From NCBI GenBank assembly GCA_045648165.1, contig JAZRNL010000011.1, positions 1 to 6,033 of the forward strand: DNA of 6,033 nucleotides. The letters run 5' to 3'. The position numbers were made by a program, and so were the translations under genes. Numbering within the stretch: the first letter of the stretch is position 1; each line of letters begins with the position of its first letter. The stretch comes from RGIG9115 sp045648165. Its GTDB lineage: Bacteria; Bacillota; Clostridia; UBA1381. Under the pieces are notes generated by a model, which saw only the letters and a program-made list of their open reading frames with translations, did not search any database and was not told where the DNA came from. This document shows, in pieces, positions 1 to 4,758 of the stretch.

Positions 1-155
1 TTAAAGCTTTATATACACGATTGTTTGTTAGCTCATTTTACTAACTCTGACATTTTGTTTCGTTATTCCGAATACTGTCATAAAAAACTCAAATTTTCCG
101 ACAAGTTTCGCACTGTTTATTTTTCAATGTACAACTGCTCTCTTTACAGACAGCT
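1..155 (-). promoter_or_regulatory. Probable rRNA operon leader (16S gene would lie left of the window)
   Basis: No open frame of note follows P2, so the transcript appears non-coding for at least 150 bases. At 113-128 the minus strand reads ATTGAAAAATAAACAG, resembling the CTTTGAAAACTGAA-type element found in Firmicute pre-16S leaders and 16S-23S spacers. The beginning of 16S rRNA itself (AGAGTTTGATC-like) is not in the window, so the assignment rests on promoter architecture and this one motif. A tRNA cluster or another strongly expressed RNA is the main alternative. Confidence 0.45.
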
Positions 156-160
156 CGATT

Positions 161-189
161 ATTCTAACACAACAAAATCATTTTGTCAA
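161..189 (-). promoter_or_regulatory. Sigma-A promoter P2 (proximal), firing leftwards
   Basis: On the minus strand TTGACA (184-189) is followed after 17 bases by TAGAAT (161-166), with TG one base before the -10 box. Immediately upstream (about 190-232) is a run of phased A and T tracts, a strong UP-element candidate. The predicted start is near 154. P1 lies 112 bases upstream in the same orientation. Two near-consensus promoters in tandem with A/T-tract upstream DNA are typical of Firmicute rRNA operons. Confidence 0.78.
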
Positions 190-244
190 GTACTTTTTTA
201 AATTTTTTTAAAAATTTTTAAAAGTAAATAATTCTGTTACGTTT

Positions 245-265
245 CTGTCACATTATCGGTGACAG
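245..265. repeat. 7-bp inverted repeat at the P1 start site
   Basis: CTGTCAC (245-251) and GTGACAG (259-265) form a perfect inverted repeat around a 7-base centre. It begins about where the P1 transcript should start, so it could be an operator or the 5' hairpin of the P1 RNA. No T-tract follows on either strand, which argues against a terminator. Confidence 0.5.
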
Positions 266-272
266 CTTAGTT

Positions 273-301
273 AGTATATCACAGGATTTTTCTACTGTCA
301 A
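273..301 (-). promoter_or_regulatory. Sigma-A promoter P1 (distal), firing leftwards
   Basis: On the minus strand a perfect -35 box TTGACA (296-301) is followed after exactly 17 bases by -10 box TATACT (273-278), preceded by TG one base upstream (extended -10). The DNA behind the -35 box (about 302-345) is rich in A and T tracts like an UP element. The start would be near 266, at the edge of the 245-265 inverted repeat. Its strength and pairing with P2 suggest an rRNA-type tandem promoter. That reading is inference; the promoter boxes are seen directly. Confidence 0.78.
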
Positions 302-426
302 CATTTTTTTATATATTTTTTTACGTTTGAATGTTTTGTACAACTAAAATCCGTTTTTTTACAAAATGTGTTATGCAATTAGTTCAACAAATCTGATTTT
401 ATTTTGCACAAAAAACATTAATACTA

Positions 427-641
427 TTATTTCTCAATCATATTGATATATTCTTCTTTTTTATTTGGAGTAACTCTTTCCACTCTGCCGGATTTACAAA
501 AGGATTATTATCATCTGTAATATTTTTTCCTTTATCGATGGTATCCTTATTCCAAACATGATTGCCCAAAGTAATATCTACATGCTCTTTTAACATTGAA
601 TCAATTTCGGGCACAAATTTCTCTCTAATACCTGCCGCTGC
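427..641 (-). pseudogene. C-terminal remnant of a metallo-beta-lactamase-fold hydrolase
   Basis: Reading leftwards from about 641, an open frame encodes roughly 65 residues beginning AGIREKFVPEID and including HVDITLGNHVWNKDT and NPFVNPAEWKE. This resembles the C-terminal end of clostridial MBL-fold hydrolases, in which a LGNH-type motif supplies the last zinc-ligand histidine. The rest of the enzyme, including the HxHxDH motif, is absent. Near the end the frame slips around 465-475. One frame stops at 438-440, while the other gives the more natural ending KKEEYINMIEK and stops at 427-429. No promoter or ribosome binding site belongs to it. The fragment ends where the LysR remnant begins, so this looks like a deletion scar. 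The family call is from memory of the motif. Confidence 0.55.
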
Positions 642-1133
642 AGAACATCTTTTTGTTTCTCAGCCTACCGTATCAAATGCTGTAAAGGAATTAGAAGAAG
701 GGTTTGGAACTTTGCTTTTCATAAGACATCACACCGTGGTGGCTCTTACACCTGCAGGGGGAACATTACATAGTAAGAGCAAAGATCTGCTTCAACGAAC
801 AAATCAGATTGAAACTGTTATGAAATATATAGGAAAAGGAAGAAACACACTCAGACTCGCCGTGCCGCCTATGATTGGTTCTATGATAATGCCGAAAATA
901 TACCGGGATTTGCTGCAAACCATTCGGAAATTAAAATTGAAATTACAGAGGGCGGAAGATTTGAACTTACCGAAAAACTTAAAAGTGATTATTTGGATAT
1001 GATTTTCTTATCTCACGATGAACATCCGGAAAATTGTTTTATTTCCTATAAATAAGCACCTTGGAAATTGTATGTTGTATATCAAACAAAAACCAATTAT
1101 CCGAAAAAAAGTGTATATCAGTTTCATACCTGA
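634..1133 (+). pseudogene. Broken LysR-family transcriptional regulator
   Basis: From 637 the plus strand encodes the second half of a LysR winged helix-turn-helix: AAEHLFVSQPTVSNAVKELE, then LLFIRHH and LTPAGG. The first roughly 18 residues of the DNA-binding domain are missing. In-frame codons upstream (562-636), including an ATG, lie antisense to the hydrolase remnant and are not LysR sequence. At 909-911 the frame shifts by one base in a T run. IYRD continues as FAANHSEIKIEITEGG in the next frame, as if GATTTTGC lost one T. A TAA at 1053-1055 interrupts that frame, after which PWKLYVVYQTK is still effector-domain-like. Similarity ends by 1133, about 165 codons against some 295 in intact members. 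With no N-terminus, a frameshift, a stop and no C-terminal half, it cannot make a working regulator. Confidence 0.82.
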
Positions 1134-1170
1134 AAAGAAAACCGCCTGTTCAATACAGACTTGAACAGGC
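1132..1170 (-). terminator. Rho-independent terminator of the peptidyl-prolyl isomerase gene
   Basis: GCCTGTTCAA (1144-1153) and TTGAACAGGC (1161-1170) form a perfect 10-bp stem with a 7-base loop. On the minus strand the stem is followed by GGTTTTCTTTTC, a usable U-tract (1132-1143). It lies 63 bases past the isomerase stop codon. On the plus strand a weaker T-run occurs only at 1185-1190. Confidence 0.8.
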
Positions 1171-1232
1171 AGCTTAAAATATTCTTTTTTATGTCTACAA
1201 AATATTGACTACTTCAGCAAATGCCGCGTTTT

Positions 1233-1937
1233 TTACTCTGTCCTGATTGTGATAGAATTGATAACAGGTTGTTCCTCTGCAGGAATTGTTCCGTTATTAT
1301 CTATAGGCTTTGCTTCTGTACAGATTTTATCTACTATTTCAATACCCTCTGTTACTACGCCAAAGCCTGCATACTCACCATCCAAGAATGTGCTGTCCTG
1401 ATGCACGATAAAGAACTGTGAGCTTGCACTGTCAGCTGCCATGGAACGAGCCATAGAGATTGTACCTCTCGTGTGAGAGATGGAGTTATTGTAGCCATTT
1501 GATGTAAATTCACCAACAATGTTATTATCAGAGCCGCCCATACCTGTTCCCAACGGGTCTCCGCCCTGCATCATAAAGCCTTCCATAATTCTGTGAAGCG
1601 TAAGACCGTTGTAGAAACCGCTGTTTGCAAGTTCTACAAAGTTTGCACAGGTAACAGGAGCTGCTGCCTGATCAAGCCTTACAGTGATTTTACCATAGTC
1701 TTTCATATCAATGTCGGCATAGTATGTGAGAGAATCGTCAAGCGGTGCAGGAGTATATGTTGCAGCCTGCTCCTGAACAGGGGTGTTTTCCGAATTTGAA
1801 GAAGTATTAGAAGTAGTTTCTTGCTTCTTATCGGTTTCAGAGAATATAAGAACGATTGTAATAAGAGCTATAATAATAACTCCCACCACACCTGCATATA
1901 TAATGCCTTTTTTATCTGATGATTTTTTGTTTGCCAT
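1233..1937 (-). CDS. Membrane-anchored cyclophilin-type peptidyl-prolyl cis-trans isomerase
   Basis: This 234-residue protein should catalyse cis-trans isomerisation of prolyl bonds and assist folding outside the membrane. It has a short Lys-rich N-terminus, one hydrophobic segment (about 11-32), a polar Ser/Thr/Asn/Glu/Gln linker (33-65), and a cyclophilin domain from about 70 to the end. Visible motifs are LHRIMEGFMMQGGDP (114-128), with Arg116 at the catalytic arginine position, and SSQFFI (172-177). TFLDG at 183-187 has Phe where human cyclophilin A has Trp121, as is common in bacteria. There is no lipobox cysteine, so anchoring is by the transmembrane helix. The start is fixed by AAAAGGTGA (1944-1952) six bases before the ATG. 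It has its own promoter and terminator, hence is monocistronic. Cyclophilin membership is very secure; the client proteins are unknown. Confidence 0.95.
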   Translation of the reverse strand: MANKKSSDKKGIIYAGVVGVIIIALITIVLIFSETDKKQETTSNTSSNSENTPVQEQAATYTPAPLDDSLTYYADIDMKDYGKITVRLDQAAAPVTCANFVELANSGFYNGLTLHRIMEGFMMQGGDPLGTGMGGSDNNIVGEFTSNGYNNSISHTRGTISMARSMAADSASSQFFIVHQDSTFLDGEYAGFGVVTEGIEIVDKICTEAKPIDNNGTIPAEEQPVINSITIRTE

Positions 1938-1973
1938 TTGCTTTCACCTTTTCTTACTTTATTTTACTTTGGT

Positions 1974-2002
1974 ATGATAACATAAATGTGAAAAGTTGTC
2001 AA
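1974..2002 (-). promoter_or_regulatory. Sigma-A promoter of the peptidyl-prolyl isomerase gene
   Basis: TTGACA (minus, 1997-2002) and TATCAT (1974-1979) are separated by 17 bases. The start would be near 1967, giving a 5' leader of about 30 bases that ends in the AAAAGGTGA ribosome binding site. Confidence 0.78.
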
Positions 2003-2101
2003 TGAATATTTTGTGAATAATAGGAATAATATTTATCTTTAATACATCTCGACATAAGCCGAATATAACTGCGTAATATAACTTACCACATGTAACTATA
2101 A

Positions 2102-2173
2102 CTAAAAAGACCGGTCAAACAAAGTCAATAGAAAATTTAAATTTTTTAGACTTTATATTGGCAGGTCTTTTAG
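2102..2173 (-). terminator. Nested inverted repeats, probable terminator after spoVM
   Basis: CTAAAAAGACC (2102-2112) pairs with GGTCTTTTAG (2164-2173) with one bulge. Inside, AAAGTC (2121-2126) pairs with GACTTT (2149-2154) around the self-complementary AAAATTTAAATTTT (2132-2145). It lies just past the spoVM stop codon, and on the minus strand its outer stem ends in GGTCTTTTTAG, so A- and U-rich arms form the base. The long interior makes it an atypical terminator. A small palindromic element is the alternative. Confidence 0.45.
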
Positions 2174-2181
2174 TACACATC

Positions 2182-2250
2182 CTACATTTTAAGTATACTT
2201 TTCACTATTCCGGAAAGCGTTTTGGGGAGCTTAAATACTTTGATTGTCAT
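2182..2250 (-). CDS. spoVM: Stage V sporulation protein SpoVM (22 residues)
   Basis: The encoded peptide is MTIKVFKLPKTLSGIVKSIL followed by KM. Bacillus subtilis SpoVM (26 residues, from memory) shares the KLPK.L.GIV core, and the functionally important proline falls at position 9 in both. SpoVM is an amphipathic helix that recognises the convex curvature of the forespore outer membrane, anchors SpoIVA and so starts coat assembly; it is also an FtsH substrate. The ATG is preceded by GAAAGGA (2261-2267) with a 10-base spacer. The gene begins 18 bases after the stop of the 61-residue membrane protein gene, so the two are probably cotranscribed. It is short at the C-terminus, lacking the basic FRKD-like tail. 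A chance ORF is unlikely given the motif, ribosome binding site and downstream hairpin. Confidence 0.82.
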   Translation of the reverse strand: MTIKVFKLPKTLSGIVKSILKM

Positions 2251-2268
2251 AATTATCAGATCCTTTCT

Positions 2269-2454
2269 TTAAAATTTGAACAAACAGAACCATGCAAGCA
2301 TTAAAAGCAACACTGTTTCAAGGGCGGCTATGAATGCCACTGGCAAAAACAAACCTGCCAGAGTTCCGGCACAAAACGAGAATATAAAAATCCCTGAAAT
2401 CTTCGCCGTCAGAACTATAGGGTTCCGCTTGAGAAAGCATTTTAAATTAACCAT
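2269..2454 (-). CDS. Small two-helix membrane protein upstream of spoVM
   Basis: I do not recognise a named family. The 61-residue product starts MVNLKCFLKRNPIVLTAK, a basic region. Two hydrophobic stretches follow, about 19-36 (ISGIFIFSFCAGTLAGLF) and 38-59 (PVAFIAALETVLLLMLAWFCLF), separated by LP, which suggests a helical hairpin in the membrane. The start is the ATG at 2452-2454, placed 6 bases after AGAGGTG (2461-2467). A GTG three codons upstream lies inside that ribosome binding site and cannot be the start. It is the first gene of a likely two-gene unit with spoVM, which hints at a sporulation-associated membrane role. That role is inferred from position only. Confidence 0.7.
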   Translation of the reverse strand: MVNLKCFLKRNPIVLTAKISGIFIFSFCAGTLAGLFLPVAFIAALETVLLLMLAWFCLFKF

Positions 2455-2476
2455 ATGTAACACCTCTTTTATGGTA

Positions 2477-2504
2477 TATACTATGCATCATTCTTTAAGG
2501 TGTT
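2477..2504 (-). promoter_or_regulatory. Possible sigma-K/E-type sporulation promoter for the spoVM unit
   Basis: On the minus strand CATAGTATA (2477-2485) fits the mother-cell sigma-K -10 pattern CATAnnnTA. AAC (2502-2504) lies 16 bases upstream as the mAC -35 element. No good sigma-A pair is visible here. Short sporulation consensus sequences occur by chance, so the evidence is mainly position. B. subtilis spoVM is driven by sigma-E, and the match to sigma-E CATACAnT is poorer. Confidence 0.35.
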
Positions 2505-2601
2505 ACTAAAAAGTGTGATTTCCCATTGAAGCTATTCAGATACTGAAATTAAATATAACACCTTTTAATAATTTTCGTGTCAGAAGTTAGTAAAAAACAT
2601 A

Positions 2602-2630
2602 TTGACAAACATTTTTTTATGTGTTACAAT
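2602..2630 (+). promoter_or_regulatory. Sigma-A promoter of the T-box/acyl-CoA synthetase unit
   Basis: TTGACA (2602-2607), a 17-base spacer, and TACAAT (2625-2630) with TG one base upstream (extended -10). Transcription should begin near 2637, leaving a leader of about 355 bases before the coding sequence. Confidence 0.85.
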
Positions 2631-2636
2631 ACGTTA

Positions 2637-2910
2637 AAAGTGATGAACGGAACCAAGTAGGCTGTGGATGGAGCTCAGAGAGGCGGCGGGTGGTGCAAGC
2701 CGTAGTCCTGAATCAGACTGAATACAGTCCGGGAGCTGCAAAGAAGAAATAACAGTAAACTTTGTCGGGTGTGCCCGTTACTGCACAGGAGTATATGTAA
2801 GCGATTTTACCATGTACTCACTGAGGCAATCACTGTGAGGTGATTGCGAACCGAGGTGGTATCACGGATTTTTTCCGTCCCCGGATTTTTCTTCCGAGGA
2901 CGGTTTTTTT
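2637..2910 (+). ncRNA. T-box riboswitch leader, probably tyrosine-specific
   Basis: This cis-acting RNA senses uncharged tRNA and decides between transcription termination and readthrough. Stem I shows the GATGA K-turn side (2642-2646), AGTA (2656-2659), CAGAGAGGCGGCGGGTGGTG apical features (2676-2695) and closing GGGAGC (2731-2736). The lower helix CGGA/TCCG (2648-2651, 2728-2731) and upper helix GGCTG/CAGACT frame a specifier loop reading GAA-TAC-A (2720-2726), so the codon is UAC, tyrosine. A stem-II-like helix CAGTAAAC/GTTACTG and a perfect 8-bp stem III (2826-2833 with 2840-2847) follow. The antiterminator is CCGAGG, bulge TGGTATC (2857-2863), ACGG/CCGT and CCCCGG. UGGU in the bulge matches a tRNA with discriminator A, as bacterial tRNA-Tyr has. 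T-box identity is very secure; the specifier depends on hand folding. Confidence 0.93.
2875..2910 (+). terminator. Intrinsic terminator of the T-box
   Basis: CCGTCC...CGGA pairs with TCCG...GGACGG, followed by seven T's (2904-2910). Its left arm (2875-2884) is the same sequence that forms the right side of the antiterminator, so the two folds exclude each other. Binding of uncharged tRNA to the UGGU bulge favours readthrough into the acyl-CoA synthetase gene. Confidence 0.92.
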
Positions 2911-2992
2911 ATTTCCTTCCTCCATACCATGCCCATTTAATTAAAAGAGCACTTAATAATTCAAAAATAACAAAAAAAGAGAGAGAAAAATT

Positions 2993-4627
2993 ATGCCAAT
3001 TACAGATTTTCTTGAAAAAAATGCACGTATTCAGCCCAATGAAATAAGCCTTGTTGAAGTTAATCCTGAAAACCAGCCTTCAACAAACGTTTCCTGGAGA
3101 GAATACAATCTTATTGAGTCAACTGCAGGAGAAAAATACCGCAGAGAAATCACCTGGAAGGAATTTGACGTAGCGGCAAACCGTTTTGCAAACCTCTTGC
3201 TGTCAAGAGGAGTTAAAAAAGGTGACAAGGTTGCCATCCTTATGATGAACTGCATCGACTGGCTCCCCATATACTTTGGTATACTCAAATCAGGCGCTAT
3301 TGCAGTACCTATGAACTTCCGCTTCTCTGCAGAAGAAATCGAATACTGCTCAGAGCTTGCAGATATTTCTGTTCTGGTATTCGGCCCCGAATTTACTGAA
3401 AGAATAGAAACCGTGAGGGCAAATCTTAAAATAAAGCACTACTTTTTTGTGGGCAAGGGCAAGCCTGATTTTGCTGACAGCTACGAAGAAATGATTACAT
3501 ATTGCTCATCTGTTGTTCCGCCTGTGGAAATAGACGATGAGGATGACGGTGCAATTTACTTCTCTTCGGGAACAACAGGTTTCCCGAAGGCTATACTCCA
3601 CCGCCACAAAGCCCTTGTGGCATCATGCAAGGTTGAGCAAAAACATCACTCACAGGCGCGCGACGATGTTTTCCTCTGTATTCCGCCTCTTTACCACACA
3701 GGTGCAAAAATGCACTGGTTCGGTTCTCTTCTTTCAGGCTCAAAGGCGGTTATTCTGAAAGGTATAAAACCCGAGTGGATTTTGCAGACCGTATCTGACG
3801 AGAAAGCCACAATCGTATGGCTTCTTGTACCCTGGGCTCAGGATATTCTGGATGGAATTGAGAGAGGGGACATAAAGCTTTCAGACTACAATCTTGACCA
3901 GTGGAGACTTATGCATATAGGAGCACAGCCCGTTCCTCCCTCGCTTATTAAAAGATGGAAAGAAGTTTTCCCCAATCACGAATATGACACAAACTACGGA
4001 CTTAGTGAGTCGATCGGTCCGGGCGCTGTACATCTTGGTGTAGAGAATATACATAAAGTGGGCGCAATTGGCGTTCCGGGATATAACTGGGAAATAAAAA
4101 TAGTTGATACTGAAGGCAATGAAGTAGAAAAAGGCGGCGTAGGCGAGCTTTGCCTCAAGGGTGACGGAGTTATGAAATGCTACTACAAAAACCCTGCGGC
4201 AACCCGGGAAGTTTTGACCTCCGACGGATGGCTTTATACAGGAGATATGGCAAAGCAGGATATAGACGGATTTATTTACCTGGTAGACCGTAAAAAAGAC
4301 GTTATCATCACCGGCGGCGAAAATATATACCCCGTTCAGATTGAAGATTTCCTTCGTGCCAACGAAAAAATCAATGACGTTGGTGTTATCGGTCTTCCCG
4401 ACGAGCGTCTTGGTGAAATCACTGCAGCTATAATTCAGCTAAAAGAAGGAATGACTGCAACGGTTGAAGAAATCGAAGAGTTCTGTATGGCTCTTCCTCG
4501 TTACAAGCGCCCAAAGCAAATTATATTTGCCGAAATTCCAAGAAATGCAACAGGTAAAATTCAGAAAAACGCTCTCCGCGAGCGCTACGGAGCTTCAAGA
4601 CTGGTAGAAGCCGCCACAACAAACTAA
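2993..4627 (+). CDS. Acyl-CoA synthetase (AMP-forming), ANL superfamily
   Basis: This 544-residue enzyme should adenylate a carboxylic acid with ATP and transfer it to coenzyme A in the cytoplasm. ANL motifs are complete: SSGTTGFPK (191-199), PPLYHTGAKM (231-240), NYGLSES (334-340), YTGD (415-418), DRKKDVIITGGENIYP (432-447) and PRNATGKIQK (516-525) with the catalytic Lys at about 522. There is no transmembrane segment or carrier-protein domain. Residues about 26-52 are an extra stretch before the usual ITWKEF start of the core. The substrate cannot be read from sequence; fatty, branched or aromatic acids are all possible. The ATG follows purine-rich AAAGAGAGAG, a weak ribosome binding site. 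The gene stands alone behind a tyrosine-type T-box, an unusual regulator for this family that favours an acid linked to tyrosine metabolism (inference). Confidence 0.93.
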   Translation: MPITDFLEKNARIQPNEISLVEVNPENQPSTNVSWREYNLIESTAGEKYRREITWKEFDVAANRFANLLLSRGVKKGDKVAILMMNCIDWLPIYFGILKSGAIAVPMNFRFSAEEIEYCSELADISVLVFGPEFTERIETVRANLKIKHYFFVGKGKPDFADSYEEMITYCSSVVPPVEIDDEDDGAIYFSSGTTGFPKAILHRHKALVASCKVEQKHHSQARDDVFLCIPPLYHTGAKMHWFGSLLSGSKAVILKGIKPEWILQTVSDEKATIVWLLVPWAQDILDGIERGDIKLSDYNLDQWRLMHIGAQPVPPSLIKRWKEVFPNHEYDTNYGLSESIGPGAVHLGVENIHKVGAIGVPGYNWEIKIVDTEGNEVEKGGVGELCLKGDGVMKCYYKNPAATREVLTSDGWLYTGDMAKQDIDGFIYLVDRKKDVIITGGENIYPVQIEDFLRANEKINDVGVIGLPDERLGEITAAIIQLKEGMTATVEEIEEFCMALPRYKRPKQIIFAEIPRNATGKIQKNALRERYGASRLVEAATTN

Positions 4628-4634
4628 AAAAAAC

Positions 4635-4714
4635 AAAGACCGTGTGCAAAATATAAATTGATGTGACCCCAAAAAGTCTAACTTTTTGGGGTCACATCAA
4701 ATGACACGGTCTTT
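4635..4714. terminator. Bidirectional terminator between convergent genes, loop occupied by a palindrome
   Basis: AAAGACCGTGT (4635-4645) and ACACGGTCTTT (4704-4714) are perfect 11-bp arms. On the minus strand the stem is followed by GTTTTTTTT, a strong U-tract serving the carboxykinase gene. On the plus strand its CTTTTAATT end can serve the acyl-CoA synthetase gene, whose stop codon is 7 bases away. Without the 4659-4699 palindrome and one copy of AAT, the loop would be about 14 bases, an ordinary terminator. Confidence 0.78.
4659..4699. repeat. 41-bp perfect palindrome flanked by AAT, IS-end-like
   Basis: TGATGTGACCCCAAAAAGT (4659-4677) and its exact reverse complement (4681-4699) are separated by only CTA. 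The element is bounded by AAT on both sides (4656-4658, 4700-4702), which looks like a 3-bp target duplication. TG...CA tips and a GTGACCCCAAAAAGT core resemble terminal inverted repeats of IS3/IS150-group elements as I remember them. It may therefore be a minimal internally deleted element or a small mobile palindrome. It has no coding capacity. Confidence 0.6.
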
Positions 4715-4720
4715 TAATTG

Positions 4721-4757
4721 TATAACGGGGTGTTGTTAAAAGCAACACCCCGTTATA
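4721..4757 (-). terminator. 15-bp hairpin directly after the carboxykinase stop codon
   Basis: TATAACGGGGTGTTG (4721-4735) and CAACACCCCGTTATA (4743-4757) form a perfect 15-bp stem with a 7-base loop. The stem begins one base after the minus-strand stop codon. What follows on the minus strand (ACAATTAAAAG) is a poor U-tract, so it may protect the mRNA 3' end or act with the 4635-4714 terminator. Confidence 0.7.
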
Positions 4758-4758
4758 A

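Noticed and set aside
562..636. An ATG at 562 giving an in-frame N-terminal extension to the LysR-like sequence
   Set aside because: These codons are antisense to the hydrolase remnant, do not resemble the LysR first helix, and no ribosome binding site precedes the ATG.
2062..2083. Direct repeat AATATAACT (2062-2070 and 2075-2083) as a regulatory iteron
   Set aside because: There are only two copies in very AT-rich DNA, with no promoter next to them; chance is likely.
2455..2463. GTG at 2461-2463 as start of the small membrane protein
   Set aside because: The GTG is part of the AGAGGTG ribosome binding site; the ATG at 2452-2454 has correct spacing.
2497..2564. AAGGTGTTA (2497-2505) and TAACACCTT (2556-2564) as a 9-bp inverted repeat or operator
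   Set aside because: The 50-base spacing is too long for a clear hairpin. On the minus strand the motif looks like a ribosome binding site, but no open frame follows the 2556-2564 copy.
4628..4758. A CRISPR-like or transposase-bearing element in the convergent gap
   Set aside because: There are only two unrelated hairpins and one palindrome; no spaced repeats and no coding sequence.
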